Shown one piece after another: positions 10,602-20,314 of a stretch of 64,000 nt of DNA. Numbering within the stretch: position 1 is the stretch's first letter; each line of letters starts with the position of its first letter. Under the pieces are notes generated by a model. The model had not been told where the DNA came from, did no database searches, and was given only the letters and a program-made list of their open reading frames with translations. The position numbers and the translations under genes were made by a program. The DNA comes from an uncultured Oscillospiraceae bacterium (GTDB lineage: Bacteria; Bacillota; Clostridia; Oscillospirales; Acutalibacteraceae). The DNA lies in the NCBI GenBank assembly GCA_900547105.1, contig URFL01000006.1, positions 87,928 through 151,927 of the forward strand, given 5' to 3'.

Positions 10602-12107
10602 ATGGATCATGTATCGTTATGGCAGCAAACCACCTCCTGCCGGCTGCCTACGGTGGCGCTGCCCGCCAGCGCCGAGGCGGTGATCGTCGGCGGCGGGCTG
10701 TGCGGGCTGCTGACCGCCTACCGGCTGCTGCAGCGCGGAGTGAACGACATCGTGGTGATGGATGCGGGCGACATCGCCGGCGGGGTGACGGCGCATACCA
10801 CCGCCAAAATCACTGCCCAGCACGGCTTGTGCTATCAAAAGCTGCTGCAGGAGCGCGGGGCAACGGCCGCCGCCCAATACGCCGCGGCCGCCCGCGAGGC
10901 GGAGCGCGCGTTTCCCACTCTGATCCGGCAGCTGAACATCGACTGCGGCTACACCCCCTGCCCCGCCGCCGTGTATGCCACCGACACCGACGGCGCGCGC
11001 CGGTTGGAGCAGGAGGCAGAAGCGCTTGCCCGCTTGCAGCTGCCTTTTACGGCGGATCGCACCGCCGATCTGCCCTTTGCGGTCACCGCCGTGCTGCATA
11101 CGACCGGCGGCGGCTATTTTCATCCGCTGCAATTCGCCTATGCGCTGACCGATCACCTGCGGCGGCAAGGGGTCACCTTTTGTCCCCGCACCGCGGCGGT
11201 GGGGCTTTCGGAGGAGGCGGTGGTGACCACCCGCGGGCGCGTGCGGACGCCGGTGGCGGTGCTCACCTCGCATTTTCCGTTTTTGGATATGCCGGGGCGC
11301 TATTTTATGCGGATATGGCAGGAGCGCGCCTATGTGCTGGCGGTCGCACAGGTCAAACCGCCCGCCGAAATGTACTGGGGCGCCGGCAAACACGATCTGT
11401 CGCTGCGGCCGTACCCAAACGGTGTGCTGATCGGCGGCGGCACCCACCGCACCGGGGTGGCGCACAGCCGCCACCCGCTGTACCAGCTGCGGGTGCGGTC
11501 GGCACCGTGGTATCCCGATCGCCGCGTGGTTGCCGGATGGTCCGCACAGGATTGCATGACCCCCGACGGTGTGCCGTATATCGGGCGATATACCCAGGCG
11601 GATCAACCGCACATGGCGGTATATCTGGCGACCGGTTTCAACAAATGGGGCATGACCGGCAGCATGACTGCCGCCGCGATTTTGGCGGGCAGCATCACCG
11701 GTGCCTCGCCGTCTTATGCCGCGGTGTTTTCGCCCGCCCGTCACACCGCCACCCGCAAAGCGTTTTATGTCAACAACGCGCAGGTGCTGCGCCACTATAT
11801 CGGCGGCTACGCCCGCGTGCCGCAGGAATCGCTTGCCTCGCTGCATCCCGGTGAGGGCAAGTTGTTGACCATCGACGGCAAGCGGGTGGGCGCGTACCGG
11901 CGGCGGGATGGGCGGGTGTTTTTGGTCAAGCCCACCTGCCCGCATATGGGGTGTATGCTGACCTGGAACGCCGAAGAATGTTCGTGGGATTGTCCGTGCC
12001 ACGGGTCGCGGTTCGATTACCGCGGGCGGCTGCTGAACACACCGGCTCACCGCCCGCTGACCCGCTATAAGCTGGCGGAATATTTTCCCCGCGGGCGCGC
12101 ATACTAA
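10602..12107 (+). CDS. FAD-dependent oxidoreductase with C-terminal Rieske [2Fe-2S] domain (YhfW-like)
   Basis: 501 residues. N-terminal dinucleotide-binding motif VIVGGGLCGLLTAYRLL (about residues 27-43) begins a DAO-type FAD domain to about residue 380. The C-terminal Rieske domain has C446-x-H448 and C464-x-x-H467, the four ligands of a 2Fe-2S cluster. Family architecture as in Bacillus YhfW; substrate unknown. AAAGGAGG lies upstream of ATG 10602. It is followed after 29 bases by spoVAC with no promoter in between, so forespore co-expression is inferred. Confidence 0.9.
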   Translation: MDHVSLWQQTTSCRLPTVALPASAEAVIVGGGLCGLLTAYRLLQRGVNDIVVMDAGDIAGGVTAHTTAKITAQHGLCYQKLLQERGATAAAQYAAAAREAERAFPTLIRQLNIDCGYTPCPAAVYATDTDGARRLEQEAEALARLQLPFTADRTADLPFAVTAVLHTTGGGYFHPLQFAYALTDHLRRQGVTFCPRTAAVGLSEEAVVTTRGRVRTPVAVLTSHFPFLDMPGRYFMRIWQERAYVLAVAQVKPPAEMYWGAGKHDLSLRPYPNGVLIGGGTHRTGVAHSRHPLYQLRVRSAPWYPDRRVVAGWSAQDCMTPDGVPYIGRYTQADQPHMAVYLATGFNKWGMTGSMTAAAILAGSITGASPSYAAVFSPARHTATRKAFYVNNAQVLRHYIGGYARVPQESLASLHPGEGKLLTIDGKRVGAYRRRDGRVFLVKPTCPHMGCMLTWNAEECSWDCPCHGSRFDYRGRLLNTPAHRPLTRYKLAEYFPRGRAY

Positions 12108-12136
12108 CCAAAACTTGACGAAGAGGGGCGTTTTTC

Positions 12137-12580
12137 TTGAAAGTGACCAGCCAGGAATACCAACGCATGAACAAAAAAGCCTCGCCCAAATCACCGGTGT
12201 TGAAAAACTGCCTGTGGGCGTTCGGGGTGGGAGGTTTGATTTGTGCGCTGGGACAAGCGATCGCCGATTGGGGGCAGCACGCGGGATTGGAGCAAACCGA
12301 TGCCCGCATGGTCGCGTCGGTATCGCTGATTTTCATCAGCATGGTGCTGACCGGATTTCAGGTGTACGACAACATCGCCAAACACGCGGGCGCGGGCACA
12401 CTGGTGCCCATCACCGGATTCGCCAACGCCATTGTTTCCCCCGCCATCGAATTCAAAAGCGAGGGATTCGTCACCGGATTGGGCGCCAAAATGTTTATCA
12501 TCGCCGGTCCGGTGCTGGTGTATGGCATCACCGCCAGCATTATTTACGGGCTGATTTACTATATCGTGTCCTTATTATAA
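12137..12580 (+). CDS. spoVAC: Stage V sporulation protein AC
   Basis: 147 residues, several membrane segments (about 28-48, 60-80, 88-108, 118-145). SpoVAC forms an inner-membrane channel of the developing spore needed for dipicolinate uptake and release (family knowledge). Conserved stretches include KNCLWAFGVGGLICALGQ, GFQVYDNIAKHAGAGTLVPITGFANAI and EFKSEGFVTGLGAKMF. Start at TTG 12137 with GAGGGG upstream; the GTG two codons later is an alternative. Co-directional with and 16 bases before spoVAD. Confidence 0.96.
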   Translation: MKVTSQEYQRMNKKASPKSPVLKNCLWAFGVGGLICALGQAIADWGQHAGLEQTDARMVASVSLIFISMVLTGFQVYDNIAKHAGAGTLVPITGFANAIVSPAIEFKSEGFVTGLGAKMFIIAGPVLVYGITASIIYGLIYYIVSLL

Positions 12581-12596
12581 GAAAGGAGGGCTGACC

Positions 12597-13613
12597 ATGC
12601 CGGAACGCAAAGGACAATACACCGTCACCCTGTCGGGGCGACCCAGCATCCTCGGCTATGCCGCCGTGGTGGGCAAAAAGGAGGGCGAAGGACCGCTCGC
12701 ACGCTATTTTGACCAGATTTTCGAGGACACCACCATGGGCGAAAAAAGCTGGGAAAAGGCGGAAAGTACCTTCCAGCGCGAAGCGTTCACCCGCGCGGTG
12801 AACAAAGCCGGGCTGTCGCCCTCGCAAATTCAGTTTTTGTTCGCGGGCGATCTGCTGAACCAAAATATTGCCTCCACCTTTGGGCTGCGCGAATACGCGA
12901 TCCCGCTGCTGGGGCAGTTTGGCGCGTGTTCCACCATGGCGCAAACGCTGGCGTGCGCCGCCATTTTTGTGGACAGCGGTGCCGCCGATCTGTGCGCCGC
13001 CGTCACCTCCTCCCACTTTTGCACCGCCGAGCGGCAATTCCGGTTTCCGCTGGAATACGGCGGTCAACGCCCGCAAACCGCACAATGGACCGCCACCGCG
13101 TCGGGTTCGGCGGTGGTGGGGCTGGGCGGCAGCGGGGTGAAGATCGCGGATGTGTGTATCGGGCGGATTGTGGATCTGAACATCACCGATGCCAACAATA
13201 TGGGCGCCGCAATGGCGCCCGCCGCCGCGGATACGCTGCAAAACTTTTTGCAGGACACCGGCACCTCGCCGGACGATTACGATCTGATTTTGTCCGGCGA
13301 TTTGGGCGCGGTGGGCAGCGAGCTGTTCAAAGAGCTGTTGGAACGGCAACAGATCAAGCTGGGCGGCAACTACAACGATTGCGGGCTGATGCTGTTTGAT
13401 CGCGCCAAGCAGGATGTGCACGCCGGCGGTTCCGGCTGCGGCTGTGCGGCATCGGTGCTGTGCTCGTATTTGCTGGGAAAAATGGAGCGGCGCGAGCTGA
13501 AAAATGTGCTGTTTATGGCGACCGGCGCGCTGATGTCGCCCACCTCGTCCCAACAGGGCGAAAGCATCCCCGGCATCGCGCATTTGCTGCATCTCGTCGC
13601 CCCGGACGAGTAA
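12597..13613 (+). CDS. spoVAD: Stage V sporulation protein AD
   Basis: 338 residues, thiolase-fold protein on the outer face of the spore inner membrane that binds dipicolinic acid (family knowledge). Recognisable by GACSTMAQTL, AVTSSHFCTAERQFRFPLEYG, PTSQWTATASG-like WTATASGSAV and the C-terminal MATGALMSPTSSQQGESIPGIAH (shown in parts). AGAAAGGAGG ribosome site. spoVAE, normally next, is absent: a repeat-rich non-coding stretch follows the stop at once. Confidence 0.96.
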   Translation: MPERKGQYTVTLSGRPSILGYAAVVGKKEGEGPLARYFDQIFEDTTMGEKSWEKAESTFQREAFTRAVNKAGLSPSQIQFLFAGDLLNQNIASTFGLREYAIPLLGQFGACSTMAQTLACAAIFVDSGAADLCAAVTSSHFCTAERQFRFPLEYGGQRPQTAQWTATASGSAVVGLGGSGVKIADVCIGRIVDLNITDANNMGAAMAPAAADTLQNFLQDTGTSPDDYDLILSGDLGAVGSELFKELLERQQIKLGGNYNDCGLMLFDRAKQDVHAGGSGCGCAASVLCSYLLGKMERRELKNVLFMATGALMSPTSSQQGESIPGIAHLLHLVAPDE

Positions 13614-13627
13614 TGACCGAGCGGGGC

Positions 13628-14120
13628 AGCGATGAATCCCCGCAAGCCTTCCCCTAGAGGGGAAGGGGGACCGCCGAACGGCGGTGGATGAGGTGGGAAA
13701 AGCAGCGGGTTTTCTGTGTCAAATGGCGGGCGCATGGCCCCTTTGAGTAAAGGGGGCTGTCGCGACTTTAGTCGTGACTGGGGGATTGTCGCCGTCCGAC
13801 GGACGGCATTTAGGTCTACCGTTTTCGTTACAATCCCTCCGTCACAGCTTAACGCTGTGCCACCTCCCTTTACACAAGGGAGGCTATCGATTACCGTCGG
13901 TTTGTACAAAGATTTATAGGTTATTGACACCTCATCCGTCGCGGCGTAAAGCCGCGCCACCTTTTTCTCCCGAAGACGGGCCCCTTTTGTCGGCTGCGCC
14001 GACATTTCCCCCGTATGCGGGGGAATTACCTCCAAGGGGAAGGCTTGAAGAGTTTCTGCTTTTTCGCCCGCTTTTCGTAGGGGGCGATGCCCACATCGCC
14101 CCACAAACCACGCACAAATT
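13628..14120. repeat. Intergenic mosaic of palindromic repeat modules (cluster 1)
   Basis: No credible gene. Modules shared with the other clusters: a GCAAGCCTTCCCCT hairpin with ACCGCCGAACGGCGGT and GGATGAGGTG (13637-13697); GATTGTCGCCGTCCG to ACAATCCCTCCGTC with CAAGGGAGGCT (13785-13885); CACCTCATCCGTCGCGGCG to ATTACCTCCAAGGGGAAGG, containing GTCGGCTGCGCCGAC (13930-14045); and GTAGGGGGCGATGCCCACATC (14078-14098). Each module is itself partly self-complementary. Open frames across them are chance. They look like small non-autonomous repeats or their debris. Confidence 0.75.
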
Positions 14121-14132
14121 CGTAGCGGACAC

Positions 14133-14172
14133 AAAACCCCGCGCCGGGGAAATCTCCGGCGCGGGGTTTTTG
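14133..14172. terminator. Bidirectional terminator
   Basis: Perfect 15-bp stem (14133-14147 with 14156-14170), eight-base loop, T-runs on both strands. Ends ychF transcripts from the right and could end read-through from spoVAD. Confidence 0.85.
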
Positions 14173-14195
14173 TATTCAAGAACATATACCATTCA

Positions 14196-14292
14196 TTCGA
14201 CGCAGCCCCATTTGGGGTTGTATTCCAGATCATACGAAATTCGTCCGACACAACCCCATCCAAGGGGAACGGTTCGTCTGACATTGCCCCAT
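14196..14292. repeat. Three degenerate repeats sharing TTCG-C-GAC----CCCCAT
   Basis: Units at 14196-14211, 14240-14259 and 14273-14292 share the pattern TTCGNCNGACNNNNCCCCAT. Read on the minus strand in one frame they give repeated PNGAxS(D/N)E peptides, but the frame has no ribosome site and continues through repeat cluster 1, so I do not call a gene. Confidence 0.45.
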
Positions 14293-14349
14293 TCGGTGCA
14301 TCATCGTATGCAGCAAGCACGAACCGCATACACTCAAACGGCGTTCGAC

Positions 14350-15447
14350 TTACACATTAAAGCGGAACAGCACTACATCGCCGTCCTGCATCACATACTC
14401 CTTGCCCTCCGAGCGGACAAGGCCTTTTTCCTTGGCGGCGGCCAGCGAGCCGTTCTCCATCAGATCCTCGAACGAGATAACCTCCGCCCGAATAAAGCCG
14501 CGTTCAAAATCGGTGTGGATCTTACCGGCAGCCTGCGGCGCTTTGGTGCCTTTGGTGATGGTCCAGGCACGCACCTCCGGTTTGCCGGCGGTGAGATAGG
14601 AGATCAGCCCCAACAACCGATAGCTCGCCTGGATCAACCGATCCAGACCGGAATGATCCAGTCCCAGCTCGGACAGGAACATCAGCTTTTCGTCGTCTTC
14701 CATTCCGGCTATGTCCTCTTCCAGCTTGGCGCAGATCGGCAAAATTTCCGAGCCCTCGGCTTTCGCCAGCTCCGCCACCTTTTGGAAATAGGGATTCTGG
14801 TCGGGGTTGCCGTCGGTGAAGTCGGATTCGCTCATATTGGCCGCGTAGATCACCGGCTTGGCGGTCAGCAGCGGGGTGGAATTCAGCATTGCGCGCTCGT
14901 CATCGGTCATATCCAGCGAGCGGGCGGGTTTGCCGCTTTCCAGCCAGTCGTTCAGCCGTTTGAGGAAATCCACTTCCGCTTGCAGCGATTTGTCGCCTTT
15001 CATCGCCTTGACGGTGCGATCCAACCGGCGGGACACGGTGTCCATATCCGAAAAGATCAGCTCCAGATTGATGGTTTCGATATCCCGCAGCGGGTCCACA
15101 CTGCCATCCACATGGATGATGTCGTCATCGTCGAAGCAGCGCACCACATGCACGATCGCGTCCACTTCGCGGATGTTCGCCAAAAATTTGTTGCCGAGCC
15201 CCTCGCCCTTGCTGGCGCCTTTGACCAGACCGGCAATGTCCACAAACTCGATCACCGCGGGGGTGACTTTGTCGGGATGGTACAGTTCGGACAGCGCCGT
15301 CAACCGGTCATCCGGCACCGCGACCACACCCACATTGGGGTCGATGGTGCAAAACGGATAGTTGGCGCTTTGCGCGCCGGCGTTGGTGATGGCGTTGAAC
15401 AAGGTGGATTTGCCCACATTGGGAAGACCTACGATACCCAGTTTCAT
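14350..15447 (-). CDS. ychF: Redox-regulated ATPase YchF (Obg-family)
   Basis: 365 residues. P-loop GLPNVGKST at 7-15, switch segment NYPFCTIDPN, DIAGLVKGASKGEGLGNKFL, and a C-terminal TGS-like domain ending EYVMQDGDVVLFRFNV. YchF binds ribosomes and hydrolyses ATP rather than GTP because the G4 motif is altered (family knowledge). Lies 28 bases after the ABC exporter on the same strand, so probably in the secA transcript. Confidence 0.96.
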   Translation of the reverse strand: MKLGIVGLPNVGKSTLFNAITNAGAQSANYPFCTIDPNVGVVAVPDDRLTALSELYHPDKVTPAVIEFVDIAGLVKGASKGEGLGNKFLANIREVDAIVHVVRCFDDDDIIHVDGSVDPLRDIETINLELIFSDMDTVSRRLDRTVKAMKGDKSLQAEVDFLKRLNDWLESGKPARSLDMTDDERAMLNSTPLLTAKPVIYAANMSESDFTDGNPDQNPYFQKVAELAKAEGSEILPICAKLEEDIAGMEDDEKLMFLSELGLDHSGLDRLIQASYRLLGLISYLTAGKPEVRAWTITKGTKAPQAAGKIHTDFERGFIRAEVISFEDLMENGSLAAAKEKGLVRSEGKEYVMQDGDVVLFRFNV

Positions 15448-15475
15448 GTTATGCGTCCTTTCTGTTGCGCCTGCG

Positions 15476-17317
15476 TCAGGATTGCAGGACTTTCATTTTA
15501 TAAAACTCGCCCTTGCGCTGCATCAGCTCTTCAAAAGTGCCGTATTCCACGCAATGACCCTCCCGCAGCACGGCAATCTTATCCGCATCGCGGATGGTGG
15601 ACAGCCGGTGCGCCACGATAAAGGTGGTGCGGTCGCGGGTGAGGTTGTTGATGGCGGTTTGAATCTGTTTTTCGGAAATGCTGTCCAGCGCGGAGGTGGC
15701 TTCGTCAAACACGATCACCCGCGGGTCGCGGATGATGGCGCGCGCAATAGAGATGCGCTGGCGCTGGCCGCCGGACAGCTTGCCGCCGTGTTCGCCCACC
15801 ACCGTGTTCAGTCCATCCGGCAGCGACGCGATCAGATCGGTCAGATTGGCGGCTTCGATCGCCTGCTGCAGCTGCTCTTCGGTCACCGACGGCATACCGT
15901 AGGTGATGTTTTCGCGAATGGTGCCGTTGAACAAAATGCTGGTTTGCGGCACCACCGCCAAAAACTTGCGGTAGCTGTGCAGGTCGATGGTGTTGATGTC
16001 GTGCCCGTCGATCAACACCTGCCCGCTGGTGGGTTTGTTGAACCCGATGACGATATTCAGCACAGTGGATTTGCCTGCGCCGGATTCGCCGACCAGCGCG
16101 ATGGTTTCGCCTTTGGCGACTTTCAGATTAAAGTGGTTCAAAACATGTGCTTTTTCGTCGTATTGGAAGCACACATCTTTGAATTCGTACACACCGTCCA
16201 GCTGGCGCAGCTTGAACTTGCCGGTGTTGTCCTCGATGTCGTGGGCGTTGAGGATCTCGCCCACCGACATGATGGATTCGGTGCCCTTGGTCAGCGTCGG
16301 CAACAGCTGCATCAGCGCGGACACCTGCCCCACCACGTTGCTGAAGTAGGTTTGGTACAGCGCGATCTCGCCAACGGTGATGATCGCGTTGAACGCCAAA
16401 AAGCTGGTCACGCCAAGGCACACCAGTTGGAACGACTGGAACACCACCCAACCGGCGGCGGTGAACATATTTTGGATCACATCCAGCCGATAGCCCTTTT
16501 CCGCGACCATATTCAGCTGGTCGGTCATGCGGTGGATTTCGCGGTTTTCCAGCGCGTGGGCACGGGTGACCGGCACCAGCTCCACCATTTCCATCACGGT
16601 GGCAGAGGTGCGCTCGATCTCTTTGCGGAATTCGCGGTTGCGGCGGCGGATGTTCTTGCGGAACAGCTGCACGGTGAAACCGCCCACCGGCGCGCACAGG
16701 ATGAAGAACACGAACACAGTGCGGTTGGTGGCGAACACCACCGAAAGCGCCACGATAATGTTGAGAATAATGCTGAGCAGCGAGATCATCACCTGCGACG
16801 AAAAGGCTTCGATCGCTTCCACATCGCGCATCACCTTGGACTGGATGCGCCCGGATTCCATCTCTTTATGGAAGGTGATGGACAGCTGCTGCAGCTTGCG
16901 CACCATCGCGCCGCGCAGCCCGGCTTCCACGCTGCGGGTCGCCAGGCTGTAAAACCGCACATGCAGATAGTGGGTGGGCACATTCATCGCAACCAGAAAC
17001 AGCTCCACCGCGATGTTGTACACAATGTAGATCGCGGTGCCGGGCTGGTGCTGAGTGGCGATGTTGATCACGTTGGCGGTCACGATGGGCAGCACCCAAG
17101 TGGGGCTGACCTTCAAAACGAAGAAGAATGCCGACAACAGCAGTTTGCCGTAATGCCCCCGATACAGCTTGAACAGCAGCCGTATCGGGTGGCTTTCACC
17201 GGTGGTGTAATAATCGATGAAGTTTTGTTCCTGCTGCAAAATATCGGCATTGTCAAAGTGCGTATGAGGAACGGTCTGGGGATTTTCTACAGATTCAACG
17301 GGAGTTTTGGCAACCAT
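15476..17317 (-). CDS. ABC exporter, fused membrane and ATPase domains
   Basis: 613 residues. Six-helix transmembrane domain (about residues 45-330) then an ATPase domain with Walker A GESGAGKST, signature LSGGQRQRISIARAI, Walker B VIVFDEATSALD and the H-loop IVAHRLST. Such half-transporters dimerise to export lipids, peptides or drugs; substrate not predictable. Start at ATG 17317, eight bases after GAGG; the GTG three codons upstream has no ribosome site. Same strand and 35 bases from secA. Confidence 0.93.
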   Translation of the reverse strand: MVAKTPVESVENPQTVPHTHFDNADILQQEQNFIDYYTTGESHPIRLLFKLYRGHYGKLLLSAFFFVLKVSPTWVLPIVTANVINIATQHQPGTAIYIVYNIAVELFLVAMNVPTHYLHVRFYSLATRSVEAGLRGAMVRKLQQLSITFHKEMESGRIQSKVMRDVEAIEAFSSQVMISLLSIILNIIVALSVVFATNRTVFVFFILCAPVGGFTVQLFRKNIRRRNREFRKEIERTSATVMEMVELVPVTRAHALENREIHRMTDQLNMVAEKGYRLDVIQNMFTAAGWVVFQSFQLVCLGVTSFLAFNAIITVGEIALYQTYFSNVVGQVSALMQLLPTLTKGTESIMSVGEILNAHDIEDNTGKFKLRQLDGVYEFKDVCFQYDEKAHVLNHFNLKVAKGETIALVGESGAGKSTVLNIVIGFNKPTSGQVLIDGHDINTIDLHSYRKFLAVVPQTSILFNGTIRENITYGMPSVTEEQLQQAIEAANLTDLIASLPDGLNTVVGEHGGKLSGGQRQRISIARAIIRDPRVIVFDEATSALDSISEKQIQTAINNLTRDRTTFIVAHRLSTIRDADKIAVLREGHCVEYGTFEELMQRKGEFYKMKVLQS

Positions 17318-17352
17318 ACTCTCCACCTCAAAACCTTTTTAACGTTGGGGCG

Positions 17353-20103
17353 TTATTCCTCGCTGTCACCGGCGGTGCGGCCACAGCATTTTTTGTATTT
17401 TTTACCGCTGCCGCAGGGGCAGGGATCGTTGCGGCCAACCTTTTCCGAAGCGCGTTTGCGCACGGTGCGGGGCGCATCGGTGCCGTCGGCGGAGGTGCCG
17501 GTTTCTTTAGCGACCTGCTCGCGCTTCGGCTCTTCCGCCTGGCGGATCTGCACCGTCAGCATCAGCCGCACGGTATCCTCCTGGATCGCGGCGATCATGC
17601 CGTCGAACATATCAAAGCCTTCGATACGGTACAGCACCACCGGGTCTTTTTGACCATACGCGCGCAGATGGATGCCCTTGCGCAGCTCATCCATATTGTC
17701 GATATGATCCATCCAGTAGCGGTCCACCGTTTTCAGCAAAATCACCCGCTCCAGTTCGCGCATGATCTCGCTGCCGTACAGCTCCTCTTTCTCCTCGTAC
17801 ACCTTCAGCGCACGGTCGATCAACGGCTGCACGATCTCTTCGGGGGTCATATCCTCCAGCTCCTGAGCGGTGTACTGGAAGTCGTCGTCGGTGCCGATCC
17901 AGCCGCGGAAGTAGTCGCGCAGACCCTCCAGATTCCACTGGGTGTGGTCCTCGTCCGCGGTGTAGGTTTTGGCGTTGGCGTGGAACGAATCCACCAGCAT
18001 CTTCAAGATGCTGTCTTTGACGCTTTCGCCGTCCAGCACCTGATCGCGCTGGCTGTAAATGATCTCACGCTGACGGTTCATGACATCGTCGTATTGCAGC
18101 ACGTTGCGGCGGATGCCGAAGTTGCGCTCCTCCACGCGGCGCTGTGCGCCTTCGATGGACCGGGTCAGCATTTTGTTTTCGATGGGGGTATCTTCGTCGA
18201 TGCCAAGTGTTTCCATCAAGCCGTTGATGCGCTCGCCGCCGAACAGCCGCATCAGATCGTCCTCCAGCGACAGGTAGAACCGCGAGGCACCGGGGTCGCC
18301 CTGACGACCGGCACGACCGCGCAGCTGGTTGTCGATACGGCGGGATTCGTGCCGCTCGGTACCGATGATGAACAAACCGCCCGCCTCGCGCACCGCTTCG
18401 GCTTCGGGTTTGATCTCAGCTTTGTATTTGTCGTTCAGCTCCTGGAAGGTCTGGCGGGCGTTCAAAATCTCTTCGTCATCGGTGTCGCCGTAAGCGGTGG
18501 ATTCCACGATCAGCTCTTCGGCAAAGCCCATGCGGCGCATTTCCGCCTTGGCGAGATATTCCGGGTTACCGCCCAGCATAATATCGGTACCACGACCCGC
18601 CATGTTGGTGGCGATGGTGACCGCGCCGCGTTTGCCCGCCTGCGCCACAATCTCGGCTTCTTTTTCGTGGTGCTTGGCGTTCAGCACTTCGTGCGGGATG
18701 CCGCGCATGGACAGCATTTTGGACAGCACTTCGGATTTTTCGATCGAAATGGTACCCACCAGCACCGGCTGTTCCCGCTTATGGCATTCTTCGATCTGGT
18801 CGATCACCGCGTGGAACTTGCCTTTTTCAGTTTTATACACGCTGTCCGGCAGGTCTTTACGGATCATCGGACGGTTGGTGGGGATCTCCACCACATCCAG
18901 CTTGTAGATCTGCTCGAACTCGGTGGATTCGGTCTGTGCCGTACCGGTCATACCGGACAGCTTTTTGTACAGACGGAAGTAGTTCTGGAAGGTGATGGTG
19001 GCGAGCGTTTTGCTCTCGCGCTCCACCTTTACGCCCTCTTTCGCCTCGATCGCCTGGTGCAGACCCTCGTTATACCGGCGACCAAACATCAAACGGCCGG
19101 TGAATTCGTCCACGATCAGCACCTGACCGTCCTTCACGACATAGTCCACATCGCGGGTCATAACGCCGCGCGCCTTGATCGCCTGGTTGATGTGGTGCAG
19201 CAGGGTGACGTTGTCCGAATCCATCAGGTTTTCGATATGGAAGAACGCCTCAGCTTTTTTCACACCGTCCTGCGTCAGGGTGGCGGTGCGCGCCTTTTCG
19301 TCCACAATGTAGTCGCCCTCGATGACATCCATCTCCTGCTTGGCATCCACTTCTTTGATCTTGTGGGCTTTCAGCGTTTTGGCAAACGCATCCGCCTGTT
19401 CATACAGGTTGGTGGATTTGTCGCCCTGACCCGAAATGATCAAGGGGGTACGCGCCTCATCAATCAGGATGGAGTCCACCTCGTCCACCACGGCAAAGTG
19501 GTGACCGCGCTGTACCTTATCCTTTTTATATATCACCATGTTATCCCGCAGATAATCGAACCCCAGCTCGTTGTTGGTGCCGTAGGTGATGTCCGCGTTG
19601 TAGGCGGCGCGGCGCTCGTCGCCCGCCTGGTCGTGGGTGACCAAGCCGACGGTCAGCCCCAGATAGCGATACACCTTGCCCATCCATTCGCTGTCGCGGC
19701 GGGCCAGATAGTCGTTGACGGTAACGATATGTACACCCTCGCCGCTCAGCGCGTTCAGATACGCAGGCAGAGTGGCGACCAGCGTTTTACCTTCACCGGT
19801 TTTCATCTCGGCGATGCGCCCCTGGTGCAAAATGATACCACCGATGATCTGCACCGGGAAATGGCGCATACCCAGCACCCGCCACGATGCCTCGCGGCAG
19901 ACCGCGAACGCATCCGGCAAGATATCGTCGGTGGTTTCGCCGTGTTTCAACCGGTCGCGCAGCACATCGGTCTGATGCACCAGCTCGTCCTCGTCCATGG
20001 CTTTGTAGGTTTCCTCCAACGCCAGAACTTTATCACACAAAGGCTGAATACGCTTCACTTCGCGTTTGCTGTAATCGCCGAACAGCTTTTTAATCAATCC
20101 CAT
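17353..20103 (-). CDS. secA: Preprotein translocase ATPase SecA
   Basis: 916 residues, full-length SecA motor for Sec-dependent export. Walker A region [33 protein letters not shown] (DEAD motif), [27 protein letters not shown], a long C-terminal scaffold, and a terminal zinc finger [17 protein letters not shown] that binds SecB or ribosomes. The leader between its promoter and start is about 90 bases and carries an 18-bp palindrome. Confidence 0.98.
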   Translation of the reverse strand: MGLIKKLFGDYSKREVKRIQPLCDKVLALEETYKAMDEDELVHQTDVLRDRLKHGETTDDILPDAFAVCREASWRVLGMRHFPVQIIGGIILHQGRIAEMKTGEGKTLVATLPAYLNALSGEGVHIVTVNDYLARRDSEWMGKVYRYLGLTVGLVTHDQAGDERRAAYNADITYGTNNELGFDYLRDNMVIYKKDKVQRGHHFAVVDEVDSILIDEARTPLIISGQGDKSTNLYEQADAFAKTLKAHKIKEVDAKQEMDVIEGDYIVDEKARTATLTQDGVKKAEAFFHIENLMDSDNVTLLHHINQAIKARGVMTRDVDYVVKDGQVLIVDEFTGRLMFGRRYNEGLHQAIEAKEGVKVERESKTLATITFQNYFRLYKKLSGMTGTAQTESTEFEQIYKLDVVEIPTNRPMIRKDLPDSVYKTEKGKFHAVIDQIEECHKREQPVLVGTISIEKSEVLSKMLSMRGIPHEVLNAKHHEKEAEIVAQAGKRGAVTIATNMAGRGTDIMLGGNPEYLAKAEMRRMGFAEELIVESTAYGDTDDEEILNARQTFQELNDKYKAEIKPEAEAVREAGGLFIIGTERHESRRIDNQLRGRAGRQGDPGASRFYLSLEDDLMRLFGGERINGLMETLGIDEDTPIENKMLTRSIEGAQRRVEERNFGIRRNVLQYDDVMNRQREIIYSQRDQVLDGESVKDSILKMLVDSFHANAKTYTADEDHTQWNLEGLRDYFRGWIGTDDDFQYTAQELEDMTPEEIVQPLIDRALKVYEEKEELYGSEIMRELERVILLKTVDRYWMDHIDNMDELRKGIHLRAYGQKDPVVLYRIEGFDMFDGMIAAIQEDTVRLMLTVQIRQAEEPKREQVAKETGTSADGTDAPRTVRKRASEKVGRNDPCPCGSGKKYKKCCGRTAGDSEE

Positions 20104-20164
20104 AGTAACACCTCAGTTTGGTTGGTTTGGGCGCGTGCGCCGCACTTGTACACACGCCATCGCT

Positions 20165-20182
20165 TGTACATACAAATGTACA
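20165..20182. promoter_or_regulatory. Palindrome in the secA leader
   Basis: TGTACAT, four bases, ATGTACA: perfect 7-bp inverted repeat inside the untranslated leader, with further GTACA/TGTAC copies at about 20149-20155. May be an operator or an RNA hairpin. Confidence 0.45.
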
Positions 20183-20198
20183 TACATACACGAATATC

Positions 20199-20227
20199 AT
20201 CATAGCACAAACATATCCGAAACACAA
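20199..20227 (-). promoter_or_regulatory. Sigma-A promoter for secA
   Basis: Minus strand TTGTGT (20222-20227), 17 bases, TATGAT (20199-20204). Confidence 0.65.
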
Positions 20228-20239
20228 CTGTTTTTCGTG

Positions 20240-20268
20240 TTGATTTTTGAGAGAAGTTGCGGTATACT
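20240..20268 (+). promoter_or_regulatory. Sigma-A promoter for the DUF2975/XRE pair
   Basis: TTGATT (20240-20245), 17 bases, TATACT (20263-20268); divergent from the secA promoter. Confidence 0.75.
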
Positions 20269-20314
20269 GGTAAACGCTTATAAAGCGCCCTGAACGGAAA
20301 AGAGGGTTTGGACT

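Noticed and set aside
13370..14329. 319-codon minus-strand frame over spoVAD's end and repeat cluster 1
   Set aside because: It runs antisense through spoVAD and through palindromic repeats, has no ribosome site, and its fragments recur in other repeat clusters.
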